Below, in pieces: positions 45,901-58,900 of a DNA stretch of 64,000 nt (the first letter of the stretch is position 1; each line of letters starts with the position of its first letter). Source of the DNA: Ciona intestinalis (taxonomy: Eukaryota > Chordata > Ascidiacea > Phlebobranchia > Cionidae); the NCBI RefSeq assembly GCF_000224145.3, contig NC_020167.2:7496489-7560488 (forward strand), in the 5' to 3' direction. The notes under the pieces were generated by a model. That model worked only from the letters and a program-made list of their open reading frames with translations. It was not told where the DNA came from and made no database searches. The position numbers were made by a program, and so were the translations under genes.

Positions 45901-48474
45901 AATCACATCCACACTCGAGTGAGTTCCTTTATTTTTAGGTTCAGCCACAATTTGCAGGCATCAAAATGTTTATAATGATATTGCGTTACACTCAAATCAA
46001 TTGAATGTTTGGTGCCAGTATCCTCCACATACCATCCAACGTTATCTGCTAACCACTAAACGTAACAACCAACCTATAACTCTATTCCCCCAAACTCTAA
46101 CCCGGATAACCACAACTAGCCATTGGCAGTAATATAACATTAGCGATTTGAAAAGTTGTTTTACACGGGTCCAATACCCTCTCAACTACTAACCCGTTAG
46201 CCCTTAACTACAAACCTCCCACACTTCCCACCAATTCAACATGTAACATACCGGAAGATTCTTCACTAGCGCCAAATGTTTATAATTCATAAATATTTAT
46301 GGAGAAAAAAGGGCATGTACATTTGTACATATAATTAGTGAACTAGTAAACAGATTAAAAAGTTCGTGTCCAGTTTTTGTGTTTTAAACTTGTTTTTATT
46401 TATTTTTACAGGGAGATGACAGGTGGCAGATTTGGTGAGAAAAACTGTTTATTTTGTTCTGAAATATAAATATTTTATCTGGAAAACAAAGCAATGCTTG
46501 ATAACTAATGTCCCGTGGGCCATGAGATTGAATCCTAAATTAGCCTGATGCTCCATTATTTGCAACAGACAACCATTTTATCTTGAACTTTTTCTCTTTA
46601 AACTACATGATGAATGTGAATGTAACTCAATTTATCCTTGTGGGGCCGGAGAACGACAGTCGTTATCACACGGGTTTAACACCTCGTGCCAGCTTACAAG
46701 TTACCATTTATATAACTTTGTGGGTGATGATCTTCGCCTTTTAAACAGCATAAAAATAAATTAAAACTTATTTTATGAATCTTGAGTTAATTGGCAATTT
46801 TCAACAGAGCGAGACGCGTTCGACACTTTGTTTGATCACGCACCGGACAAACTAAGTCTTGTGAAGAGACTTCTCATAGAATTTGCGAACCGCCATCTTG
46901 AAAAAGTCAATCTTACTGTTACTGATTTGGACACTCAGGTAAGTTGAATAATGTTGAAAGTAAAGTAAGTATGAAAGGGACATACTAACAGTATGTGGAT
47001 AAAGATGCTCAAATGTAAAAGGGGACCACCAAAGTTCAAAATATGAAACAGAAACAGATCACATTGAACATTTCTATCTATTAACAAATTCTGATTTTCG
47101 TTGGTATGCCCCTTTAAGTAGAAAGCTGAAGTTTTTTCACAAAAAAGTTTAAACATTCAGAATCGAAAGGTTTTTGAAAGTTAAACTAACATGACCAGAT
47201 TATCTTTCAAGTTAAAATATTAAGCCAACTACTCTGCCTCTTACTTTACCATAAATGAGTGTTGTTTTGCTGCTTGTTTCTTTTTTTACGTTCTTTTAAT
47301 TTTTCTAATAAATTATCTTATGATAACCAAACTTATTTAAAGATGAGTAAACAGTTATTTTATGTTTTATTAAAACTATTTTTACATCCATCCAATTTCC
47401 TAATCTTCACAACCTTAGTTTGCAGATGGCGTTTACCTCATTTTACTGATGGGTTTATTGGAGGGTTACTTTGTACCATTATACGGCTTCAGTTTAACAC
47501 CAGAGACGTTTGAGGCTAAAGTTCACAATCTACAGTTTGCGTTTGAACTTATGCAAGACGCTGGACTCCCTAAACCTAAAGCAAGACCTGAAGGTAATTG
47601 ACGCCTTGCAATGGTTTTGCGCCACGTAACAGTTTGCGCACACGCCTCAACTCAGTTGTTACAAACCAAATTTTCAGCTATTTATTAAAAAAAATGGAAA
47701 AATCTCCCAAAAAAATAATCACCCACAAAGTAACATACATGGTAACTTGTAAGCTTGCACGAGGTGTTAAACCCGTGTGATAACGACTGTCGTTTTCTGA
47801 CCACTCAAGAATAAAGCGAGTTACGTTTTTTTGGTTAACCTTTCATATTTAACCAATATTTCGCGATGGCACAGATGGCGCTTGTCTCACATACCCCAAC
47901 CCAGTATTCACTAATTAGTTGTCAAAATTGTCAGCCATACACAATAAAACACACACGGTGTTACATGCATGCTGTGCATGGTAATCCTGGTAACTCTGGC
48001 ACGAGGTGTATGAAACAGAATACTGTGTTATAACGACTGTCGTTGCCCCACCATGCGAGGATAAAAAAAAGTTACATACATCCATTGTATTATATCACCC
48101 ACAAAGTCACTTATGGGGTAACTCGTAAACTGGCACGAGGTGTATGAAACAGAATACTGTGTTATAACGACTGTCGTTGCCTGCCCCGTAAAGATAACAA
48201 AGTTACATTACATTTTCATCTTTTTTTAGCCCAAACTAGCCATTTTAAAATTGAATTTTGGTTTAAAATATTTTATATTCTTTCATAGCTAACTACTGTA
48301 TACCTATGTAATGCATTAAGTGCAATGTTTGTCACACATATTAGAAACAAAACAAGCTTGTTAAATCGTATACAATGATAACACTCACTTTTTCCGCTAG
48401 ATGTCGCCAACTGCGAGCTCAAATCCACTCTCCGTGTTCTCTACAACCTGTTCACGAAATACAAGAGATTGTGA
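42919..48474 (+). CDS. PARV: parvin, focal-adhesion actin-binding protein
   Basis: Ten exons: 42919-43009, 43331-43485, 43949-44077, 44478-44592, 45223-45323, 45845-45918, 46412-46434, 46808-46938, 47419-47593 and 48401-48474, giving 355 residues (human alpha-parvin 372). The start MAGYPKSPRP...FSLTLGRKKKQKEVSDLEQEG mirrors alpha- and beta-parvin. Two calponin-homology domains follow: one from VLMEWINNSLVEQRIIVKD and one from FERDAFDTLFDHAPDKLSLVK through FADGVYLILLMGLLEGYFVPL to the end, YNLFTKYKRL. Parvin joins integrin-linked kinase and PINCH to tie integrins to actin; the second CH domain binds ILK and paxillin. A single gene here looks ancestral to the vertebrate alpha, beta and gamma forms, which is inference. 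All phases fit, but the third intron starts GA instead of GT. Confidence 0.95.
46008..46275 (+). repeat. family B repeat, long copy
   Basis: ttatctgctaaccactaaac, acactagcc-type C-rich body, acataccggaagattcttca at the right end. Parvin intron 6. Confidence 0.6.
46617..46729 (-). repeat. SINE tail fragment, minus orientation
   Basis: gaacgacagtcgttatcaca, aacacctcgtgccagcttac, ataactttgtgggtgat. Parvin intron 7. Confidence 0.75.
47705..48210 (+). mobile_element. three SINE copies in tandem
   Basis: Tail pieces at 47705-47827, 47875-48085 (with part of the body, aacccagtattcactaatta) and 48095-48210. Each has the ataacgactgtcgtt core. All lie in the last parvin intron. Confidence 0.75.
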
Positions 48475-48480
48475 TGTCAT

Positions 48481-48486
48481 AATAAA
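48481..48486 (+). terminator. poly(A) signal AATAAA of parvin
   Basis: AATAAA starts 7 bp after the parvin stop; use of it would give an extremely short 3' UTR. Confidence 0.45.
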
Positions 48487-48527
48487 AACTACGATACCGC
48501 TTGGTGATATATGACGTCACAGGCCAT

Positions 48528-49070
48528 TTAAAGGGCCTAAACACACCCCACGTCACTTTTATTTTTTATGGTAAATTCATAAAGCGACCGTTTTATTGAT
48601 TCCAAAAATACTTTGCTTATTAAAATTGGTCCAGTATAGGCGGAGATATTCGTCCTCAAACAGTGATCTCTAGCGCTATCTTTTTTTTACCACGAGCTCC
48701 GTGATTGTGACGTAGGAACGTACTAGTCACGTGACTGATTCATTCGTAAAAGCGAAACCTGCGTTTTTTTTGTGCTTTTTGCGTTTTTTTTGTTCTCTCG
48801 TTTTTCGCTGAAAACACTGCCTCTCGCCTTTCTGAATGAGAGCGGCCACGCTTCAACAATTTTGTTACGTGTTTGTCACGTGGGTAGTACACTTCTCAAT
48901 TTTTTTCGCCACGCAACTTTCAAATCAGTTTTTTGAATTTCACGGTGTTTGAGCTGGAATATCTTTGGTTATACAGAACCGATTAAAACAAGTAAGGTGT
49001 CGTTGGAATTAGAAAAACACACTCTATCGATTAAAGCGAAGTACATTTGGGGTGTGTTTAGGCCCTTTAA
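48528..49070. mobile_element. piggyBac-type element between TTAA sites
   Basis: 48532-49066 (535 bp) has perfect 18-bp inverted ends, agggcctaaacacacccc and ggggtgtgtttaggccct, each next to TTAA. TTAA target duplication is the mark of the piggyBac superfamily. No transposase frame is present, so it is non-autonomous. Left of centre it has T-rich and CACGTGAC tracts. Confidence 0.85.
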
Positions 49071-49167
49071 CCGACGACATTTTTTTATATGAATGAAGTT
49101 TAAGTTTAAAATCATGAAATATAATACCGTCTTTTTATTGTTTGTAAATATACAGTGTTTCTGAGGA

Positions 49168-49362
49168 TAGTAAAGATGGGGAAAATGGGACACCTTTTTT
49201 ATTCGATTTTCTTATCGCATTTGGTAGTAAACAAAGAACATTTAAATATTTATAAAACCATATCCTTACGACTCCCAAAGACCGTTGTTAATTGTTAAAC
49301 GCGATCACGTTATTCAGATATTATGAGCTAAAGGTGTCCCGTCTTACCCCACCGGTACTATA
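49168..49362 (-). mobile_element. MITE-A copy
   Basis: Complete minus-orientation copy about 100 bp right of the TTAA element. Confidence 0.83.
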
Positions 49363-49495
49363 TGTACATCATATAAACTTTGTTACACAGAATATATAAC
49401 GCCGCACTAACTGTACATTTATGTGTGTTTGTTTTAATAATCCATATATGGGGCAAAGCAGTCATGGTGCTCACTTAGCATATAGTACAGTGGGG

Positions 49496-49640
49496 TTAAT
49501 GAATGAATGTAACTTATTTATACTCGTACTGTGGCGGAGCAACGACAATCGCTGTTCTGTTACGACGGACACCTCGGTCCAGCTTTCGAGTTACCACGTA
49601 TGTAGCTTTGTGGGCACTCGTTTTTTTTTAACCAAATTTG
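49496..49640 (-). repeat. SINE tail, minus orientation
   Basis: gaatgaatgtaacttattta, gagcaacgacaatcgctgtt, gctttcgagttaccacgtat. A detached, reversed SINE head (gggttcgaagctcgccgctg) at 50003-50060 may be the other end of the same insertion. Confidence 0.65.
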
Positions 49641-49709
49641 GCGAAATCTCAGGCCCCATCGTGTGTTTCACTACACTAAGACCTCAGCCAAGAATATTAA
49701 AAAAGCGCA

Positions 49710-49898
49710 ATGTTTGGAGACTTCATTGTTTCCCCATGTGACGTATTAATAGCGTGTTTATCACTTTTGTTATGTACGGCATACGTCAATAGCGAAGGTC
49801 GATTTGTTAAAACAACAATAAAAGAAGAATATGCTCGTCGGATTGCGCACGTGACCGTAGAGATCAAGAATATATCTATTCCCACAACTACGTCATAG
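49710..49898 (+). CDS. candidate small secreted protein, unproven
   Basis: 62 codons from ATG to TAG. Residues 12-25 (VLIACLSLLLCTAY) are hydrophobic like a signal peptide, followed by a polar stretch with one NIS sequon. No family is recognised and no promoter or poly(A) evidence was found, and it sits between two SINE fragments. It may be a chance frame. Confidence 0.2.
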   Translation: MFGDFIVSPCDVLIACLSLLLCTAYVNSEGRFVKTTIKEEYARRIAHVTVEIKNISIPTTTS

Positions 49899-50357
49899 CG
49901 CGCATTGTGACGTTATATTGATCCGCACGGAATGCAACGAGAGGTTTCGTTATAATCGATTGTTGCTTTGTTTTTTTTTAATGGCCTCTAGGTCAAGCCA
50001 CACCAAAGAACACATACACCCCCAATGGTAGCAGCGGCGAGCTTCGAACCCAAGAGCTTTGGTGGTTTGCCAAAAAGAATCATGGCGATAATTTGCAATC
50101 AATGTTAATAAACATATTATCGAAATACCCGACTACCGCAAACCTGTGCGGCCTTATGTACGGATGCAACGTAATCAACAGAATTCATTACGATTATTGC
50201 TTTTGATAATCAGGAGTTATTACTTATATTACGGAACTAATATTAAAACGCTCCAGCTGCCTTTATTTAATTTCACTTTTAAGGTGACAAAATTTAAAAC
50301 GAATTTAATTAAATTCCTGTAAACGCAGTGCGATAGATATTCTACAATTATATATAT

Positions 50358-50442
50358 TAGGGTGGGGAATATAGGACACATTTTCGTTTTCTCGTCCCAT
50401 TTGGTAGTAAACAAAGAACAATCAAAGAATTATAAAAACGAC
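50358..50442 (-). repeat. MITE-A copy, left half
   Basis: tagggtggggaatataggac, ttggtagtaaacaaagaaca; stops in the body just before a TGACGTCA. Confidence 0.75.
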
Positions 50443-51262
50443 TATGAATGTGACGTCAGATACTTAATCCCCGATATAATTCTGACGTCACGACACTAAC
50501 ACGTCATGAGACGATAACAGCATACCACCATGATTCAGAACATAGGTTGTCAAAATTATAAAACTTCCCCGGTAAGTTACAAACTCTGTGAAACATGATA
50601 CCGGATGCTGGAAGCTTCGTTACAAAGAGTTTGAACCGCCGTAGTGGTTCCCAGCTTGTAGACGAAGATTCAATAGGCTTGTTGGAAATTCCAAACTAGT
50701 ACTAGTACAATTCCAGGCATCGATCGCCGCGAGACAACTTCAAACTCTGTGACGTCACAAATGTTGGCATAGCGCGTCATCATCGTATATCCAACGTTAT
50801 AGGTTCAATCTTGTGGGCGGATCATCAAACTCAAACAGTTAGGGTTTAATTTAAATACAAGCCGAATTCCAGGAAATTATTTTAATATTCAAAGAACTGT
50901 TAAGTGTCTAAACAACGAGTTAGGAAAACTAAGGGAGAACAAAACCGCTATAATATTTAACAGTAGGGTTTATAACTAAATGTAGCATTACACACGAAAA
51001 GCTCTAGGAAACGTTTAACTTTTAAGTTTCGATTTTAGTTTACTATTTTTGTGTTTTAGAATGGTTTGGACTTCAATCTCAAACGTTTTGGACTATTTAA
51101 AATAAATAAATTTACCACTGCTATTATAACCATAGGCAATTACGGAAAAAACGTTTAGTTTTAGTTTTCGTGTAAAGTAAACGCGGGATCCCATATTAAA
51201 ATTGGAATTGACAACTCGGTTTTCTGCTATTTGAGGAGATAAATAAAAATAGGTTATAGTCC

Positions 51263-51434
51263 AGTAGGGGAAGATGGGACACCTTAACCACATAATGTGC
51301 AAATATCGAGATCGTGTTTTAAACAATTAACAACGCTCTTATAGAGTCGTGAGGATACGGTTATATCTCATTCTTCAATGATCTTGGTTTACTACCAAAT
51401 GAGAAGAGAAATTACAATAAAAATGTGTCCCTGT
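51263..51434 (+). mobile_element. MITE-A copy, right end lost
   Basis: agtaggggaagatgggacac, ttaacaacgctcttatagag, ggtttactaccaaatgagaa; stops at aatgtgtccctgtga. Confidence 0.75.
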
Positions 51435-52239
51435 GAAGCTAAACTACATAGTTTAAAACGTTCACGCGGCGGAAGTATTCTTTACTATAGAAAATTATAC
51501 CAGTACAAGTCCCTTTTTCACGCCGCTTTATTTTGAATGAAAGGAAATGGTTGTCGCGTTTAGTAACCAGATATTTCCTCTTGCGTATTTCAGCGAGCCC
51601 TGGCTAGCAGAACCCGAACATGATCAAAATGGCCATATGTTACCTCTGCTACAAATACGAGAAATATTGATTTTATTTATTTTCATTATTCGCTCGCTTG
51701 GTGTGGGTTTATAGTTGTTGTGTCCACGAGGTAGCGTACAGTCGCGTGTTATCGCGTTCTTCGTGTACTCCAGTAGTGGCTTAAAATATTGGATAGTCGA
51801 TAGTTTAATTAGACATTTTATGGTAGGTTACCAAAACCAATGCCAGAATTTTTAAAGAATTAGTAAGACCAGCACAACCGTTAGGTCATGACGTCTTGCA
51901 CAGTTACGTCTATTTGCTTGGCATATTTGCCCTTGAGGGATCGGAAATTTTCTTGTAACTTATTTAACTTTAATATTGACGGTGTAGCTGAGTAATGTTG
52001 CGTCACGCTTTTGTTTACATGTTCGCGTAGTAGAGCGATGAAAATATTGTTACCACGTGACCAGAGATGGAGTCACGTGCGTTAATCTCTTGGAGTGGAA
52101 AAGCACCCAGGCGAAGAGCTTTTCTCTAGGGCGTTGTAAAAGAAGAAGAAGGCACGCTCAAAAGGCCTAATGGTTTATTAAAGTACGGTTGGTTAGGCTC
52201 AACCAGACACGTTGTGCGTCAGCTTCCACCTCGTGGTAC

Positions 52240-52247
52240 TATATAAG
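52240..52247 (+). promoter_or_regulatory. TATA-like box upstream of SLC6 transporter
   Basis: TATATAAG about 680 bp before the first coding exon, after a stretch with CACGTG and CRE-like sites. A promoter here would need an untranslated leader or a 5' intron. Confidence 0.3.
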
Positions 52248-52922
52248 TAGAGAACTACGGATAATAAGTTTACGTTTATAAAATAGGTTTCTCAGACAAA
52301 AAATATAATATTGTAAAGTGAGAATTTAAAATAGAAAGTTAGTTTTGTAAAAGTTTTCAGGTTTTGGTGTTCCAACAGAAGCTTTTATTCAGTGGAACCA
52401 TTGTTCTATTGTTTGTCACAAAGGGTCGCGATGACCAAAAAAAAACGCGCCAGAACTTGCCTTTATTTTCTAAGGTTGCCATGCAGGGTATACTGTTTAT
52501 AATGCTTCGTTTAGATAGTTTTAAATATTAGTCCGCGAAATACTAACCAATATATATTTTTTTTAAAGATTCTTAATTGTTTCAATCTTCAATTACGTGG
52601 TTTAATAATCTTTTTAGATTAAAATATACTCTCGGCTGAACTACTCGCTAATACGGTTAAGCGGTCGTGTTATAATTACCCGACAGCTGCGAGGAAATCA
52701 AGTATCTACGCAACTATAGCCTTTGTATCTAATTGGCAATTCGTTTATAACACAAGAGGACAAGTTCCAAGGCGTGAAAAGATACGAAACTCTAACACAA
52801 GGAAAAAGACAAAACAATAACGCGGGAAAAGGGTAGAAACTATACGGAAGATTAGATACGAAACCCTAACACAGGGAAAGAAAACGAAACTATAAGGCGA
52901 GGAAGAAGACAATCTAGGCAAC

Positions 52923-55900
52923 ATGCACGACGCACAAGATGTTGGCACAGATTCTGCAGTTACTTTGGTTCGTATGGAAGAACATGTAGACGAAAAAGTA
53001 AGTTAAAAGAAAACTGATTTTTGGCTCTAGCCCTATAACCATTCATCTTGTTGTATAACTTTGAACATTCAAACTTTTAAAATGATACAATGGGATGTTG
53101 GTATAAATTAGATAAACATCGTACAATCTTACTGGTTTAAAACTACTTTTTGTCCTAATTCCCTGAAGTATTTCATTGATTCTAATTACCCATTAGCTTG
53201 GAAAATACGAAAAGTTGTGGTAAATAAAACAAGCTTCGCAATCTTACTTATTGTTCTACAAGTTAAGACGGCCAAACTTTTTAAAAGACAGAAAACGTAA
53301 TGTAAAAACACACGAGTCAAACAATGTACAAAAAGCTTGAACGACTTTGTACAAACTACTTAACATATACAGTCTACTGCAGCGTTTCTTAAACTTGGAC
53401 AAATTTACCCTTTGGGGTAAATTCCTCGTATTTAGGGAGTAAACAAGCCACGAATCAAAATTCACATCCGTCGCATTAAGTATAACTGCTGTAATTAGCT
53501 GATTTTGTATTTAATAAATGAGCCCCATATTACATATTGGGGGTAAATCTCATAAACATCTTTGTTAAAAGGGTAAAGCATACAAACAAGTTTAAGAACC
53601 ACTGGTCTACTGCATGTAAATGTAAAGAATAGAATACCGTAGGCTCTTATAGTCTTATCTTATAGTTAGCCTACTAAACCCAATGAATTCGGTTTGTTGT
53701 CACACATTCCAAAGCCAATCAACCGTTTAATCGCCACCAAATTTGTGAATAATTTAAATAGGAAATTTTCCAAAAATGTGACTGGCTTTTTTTTATATAT
53801 ATCACTGTGGGGTAAGATGGGACACCTTTAACACATACTATCCAAAATCCTAACAATGGTCCATGGGAGTCGTGAGGATACGTTTTTATAATTCTTTAAA
53901 TGTTCTTTGTTTACTACCGAATAGGACGAGAAATAGAATGAAAAGGTGTGCCATCTTCCCCACCCTACTATACGTGTATTTTTATAGACGTGACTCTAAT
54001 TTTACAAAATGTGACCTTTAGAGTTTAATTTGAAATTATTTTAGCCTGGTGAAAGCGATTCGACATCGTCGTCGGAAACAATTGACGGCCAGCCACAACG
54101 AGAAGGGTGGGACAACAAAATCCAGTACATACTTGCCCAGATCGGCTTCGCTGTAAGTATTAGCTATGACGTCATCACGACGTGCGGGTTTAGTGACGTA
54201 GTATTGAAGTGTTTTGTTATGATGTGAATGAAACTTGTTATTATATAACAATAGATTGATCGATACGTCACGAACGTAATAATGCTAATGACCATTGAAT
54301 GTGACGTATGGACGAGATCGATATATTATAACGCAACAGTGACGTCGATTTGTTGTTACGTCATGGATGTTGATCGTATGGTTTCTCACTACATGCACAA
54401 TATTTTGGAAACGCCAATATATATATAATTGTTATACTAACTTGAGCGTCGGTAACGTATGTCCTTACGACCACCATGAACAGCTGTTACTATTTCAAAA
54501 CACGATCATCATATTAAGGTATTATGTGCCAAAGGTGTCTTATCTTACCCCAAAGTACTATACGCTATGCGAACACCGTCTTCAACTAGACTCACCAAAC
54601 GGTTATCTTATGTAATTATACTAAAAGTGTCCCATATTACCCCACAGTGTTATATAATTGTTCTTGCCTTTTAGGTGGGTTTGGGAAACGTATGGCGATT
54701 CCCGTATCTATGCCAGAAGAACGGCGGGGGTGCTTTCCTTATACCTTACTTCATAATGCTGATGTTGGAGGGAATCCCTCTGTTTTATATGGAGATTGCT
54801 ATTGGTCAACGATTGAGGCGTGGCAGCGTGGGGGTGTGGAATCATATACATCGATATTTGGGGGGCGTGGGAATCGCTAGTATGGTGGTGAGTTCATAAT
54901 ATAAGATTATGACGTAAGCAACCAATATGTTTGTTATTATTACTTAATGTTTCTTAGAAAAACTTTCGACTACCCTCAGCTTTTTTTAATTTAAAAGGAT
55001 TTGTTTAAGACGATCGGGATATTTAAATATCATGTGCTGAAGACGTCCCGTCCCACTCTAATATTTGTAAGAAAAATCAATGCAGTTTTCCCGTGGAAAA
55101 ACACTACAAGTTTACCTGTAGACAAAATCATATTAAACTACACCGTGAAGAAAGCGGTTTGCGCCGTATTTTGTCTCTTAGTCATGCTACTTAAGTACTT
55201 TCTCTATGCATGACGTCACCGCTGAATTGTCGCTCGTAAATATTTGATGCGCTGTGAGATCAAATCGAACTATCTTGGGATGTTACGCGCCTTTTTGTGA
55301 CGTCACAAGCAAGTGAATAAGCGAGCGCTTAACAGCTAGACATCGACGTCATTATGTAGTAGGGTGGGGGAAGACGGGGCATTTTAGCACATAATATCCA
55401 ATTATCCTGTGTTTAAAGAATTAACAACGGTTTATATTTGTCGTAAGGATACGGTTTTATAATTCTTTGAATGTTCTTTGTTTTCAACCAAATGGAACGA
55501 GAAAATAGCCCAAAAAGGTGTCATATCTCCCCCACTCTACTATATTTAAAAAAGTCCGAAAAAACGTAAACAACGTTTTACTACTGCCAAGTTACGTCAT
55601 ACACGCTGGCGGTCACTTGTTCTAATGCGAGTTTTTTCTAAAGTCAAAAAGGTCTCGAATAACGTCAATGATGTTTTATAATTTGGTTTTAATGCGATTT
55701 TCTTCACAGGTTTGTTTTTTAATCGCCCTCTACTACAATATGATTATATCATGGGCGTTTTTCTATTTCTTTAACTCCTTTCAAAGTCCATTGCCGTGGA
55801 AAAGTTGTCCGGTAATGCCGAATATGACGATCAACAACCATTCAGGTAAATTAACAGTAAAGTTATTGAGATTTCATTGGACTGGTATTTTTATCTATTT

Positions 55901-58900
55901 CGTATTTAAGACTGTTACTTTGTGTGTCATTTTAGGCAAAGTTGCATACTTTGCTGCAAGGGTGATCTCCTAGGGCCCGTGCCGTGCCACACTGCAGGAC
56001 TTTACCCATATAGAATAAAATACGTTAGTTAAACCACGCTTTTAGGCATGCGATTTTTTTGTGCAATAGAAAGTTTTCTCTCGGTAACAAGAATATACGT
56101 AAACTGTTCAGCAGAAACCAATGTACAATAAACAAACAAAATCGACCACAAACTCACGCACTATGAATTGATATAAACAACTTTTCATATTACCCTACTA
56201 TATAATAGGGTGGGAAAATGGGACACCTTTTTATTCTATTTTTTTGTCCCATTTGGTAGTAAACAAAGAGCATTCAAAAAATTATAAAACCGTATCTCCA
56301 CGACTCTCATATAGACCGTTGTTAATTGTTTAAAACACGATCGGGATATTTGGATATTATGTGCTAAAGATGTCCCACCTTTCCCCACCCTACTATATGT
56401 TTACTGCATTCATTGATCAACGCTGTTTATTTATCACAGTTGAGGTTGCTGAATGCGCAGAGACGAGTCCTACGTCATATTTCTGGTATCGCAACGCGCT
56501 TGATATTTCCCCCTCAATAAACGAACCAGGATCACCGGTTTGGAGAATGTGTTTGTCATTAGTTGTGGCTTGGCTTATCGTGTTTATCGGGATGTTTAAA
56601 GGAATCAAATCTTCTGGGAAGGTAAGTTGTTTGTGGTTGATCGGTGGGCTGTCTTGTCTGCAGTGGCGTAGCCAGGGGGTGTTAAAGAGGGTTGCGACTT
56701 CCTATTTAAAAAAATTACCTATACCTTCTTTTGCCCTCTGCGCCACTGCCATTATAGTTGAATGTTTATCAGGTTTTAGCATGGCTTATGTTTGAACGAT
56801 TAAAGTTTTTTTCGTATACCTATAGTAATACACTGTAACAGTAGTCAGCTGGAAACAAAAACAACAACATTTGCGGGTTTTTATAATTGTGATATAAAGT
56901 GTGGGTTATACACAAGTTCTGCATACAAAAAACTTCAGTGCGTATTTCATGCTTTGATTATAACACGCCCACAACATGTGTTATCAGATTAGTTTCATTG
57001 ATATAACGTAATGCCCCTTATGTTTCCGCGTCTATTCCCCGCATAGCTACACGTCCACTAAATCAACAAAGTGAATATCAACACAAAGTTACGAAGGGTA
57101 AACCAGAGCCGAGGTATTTGAAGTGCTCTTGCTAAACTACTTTAACACAAACGGTCGTATAGAAACAAACACAATCGTTGCAACCATTGTATTGTATTGA
57201 TCGTTGTTAAGTCTGTATTTGAACCGACAAAAGGGGTTCTTTGTGAGTCATCTTTCGCCACCGTAAAAGTGTTGCCAAAAATCGAAGTATTTTTTAAAGT
57301 TTAGGCATACTATAATAAAACATGGGGAAAAGTGGATAATTGAATGTCCATGTTCATAGAAAAAAAATTATTTTTCTATGAAACCGCGTTACATGAAATG
57401 ATAAAAAAACACCTATACAGTATCACACATTTCACTATCCTTGGTTGATTGACCGTTACATGAAACCATGAAACGAGCGAAATCCGCCACATGATATGAT
57501 AAAAATAGCACTGAAATAGTTTTCCGCTGAGTCACAACCAAACCAAGGCAACACAAACGGATGTTTGGTTTGGAGCGATGCGAGACTAGTGAAGGGCGGT
57601 TGTACGACCGATGGCATACAAGTGTGCTTATCTTAGCTTTAAAAGCTATTTCCTGTGTCCCAAGTACTGCGTCGGTCAATACCCTATGTTTATATTTAGT
57701 TCTTGGCGTAGCTGTCTGTCAAAGGAAAGATAGGCGGGCTGTGCAGAATATTCCGGTTTGTTCCGGTTTTAATGCAGAATATTCCGGTTTGAATGGTGGC
57801 AAGCAGGATGGGCGGAAAGAATGTCCCGCTTTTCGTTGAAAGTGACGCACAGACGTGACGTAAACCGACGTTCCTGCACGCACTACGTCACCATACGTTT
57901 CCAGTTCATGGCAAACTAATCTTCCTCGAGAGAGAAATGCGAAAACAGACATACCAAATTAAAATACCATCCGTCAAAGTACTCATAAGCATCAAACACG
58001 TGTTTAAGAACACTGGATATTTTTTAATGAAAATACGATATTAATCAAATTTTGTAATCAATATACCTACTTATTTAAGTAAGTCCAGATCATTTATGCG
58101 ATACATATACTTTATATAGTAGGGTGGGGAAGACGGGACACTTTTAGCACAAAATATCCAAATATCCTGATCGTGTTTTAAACAACTAACAACGGTCAAT
58201 GGGAGTCGTGAGAATACGGTTATATAATTCTTTGAATGTTCTTTGTTCACTACAAAACGAGACGAAAAAAGTGGAATGAAAAAGTCCCATCTTTCCCCTC
58301 ACAGTGTTAAATTTTATAAACCTTAAGAATGGTAACTTTAGGCGAAACATTGAAAGCGTTTGCTTCTACCGTTTTATGAACAAATTTTATAAAATATTAA
58401 CGTCCATAACCTGCCGGTTATCGGGATTTAAAACCAACAGTGTAAATGCAAACGTCATTAACCTAAATCCGTCTGCGGCAAAGATAACGCTAACACATAG
58501 GAACCCAATACACGGGACGTGTCTGTTGCACTGATTATTGGAAAAAAGGAGTTATTCTGTCATTTACTTCGTTAGGCTATCAAAATTGATATAATGCGGT
58601 TTTGTGACTTTATAGAGAAGGTATGTGACGTGATAATCAGTTATTGTGACGCGCCATTTGACCTGGTATCACGTACAACCAATTGAGACTGATTTTGATC
58701 GATAAATTTACCCTATGGGCTCTGTCTGGCTGTTGTAACCAAAATAAACGATTTATGCGTTACGGTTACGTCATATAGAAAGACGGGACACTTTAACACA
58801 TAATATCCAAATATATCGCGAATATTGGTCCTTTTATGGTCCGGTACAGTCGACGTCACATGAATCCCCTCCGGGCATATGATTATGACGTCACATTCCA

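Larger units (their letters stand above)
49075..52230. other. intergenic, parvin to SLC6 transporter
   Basis: About 3.2 kb with MITE-A and SINE pieces, several perfect TGACGTCA palindromes and many CACGTG/ACGTGA sites. A small signal-peptide-like frame lies at 49710-49898. No multi-exon gene is seen. Confidence 0.55.
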
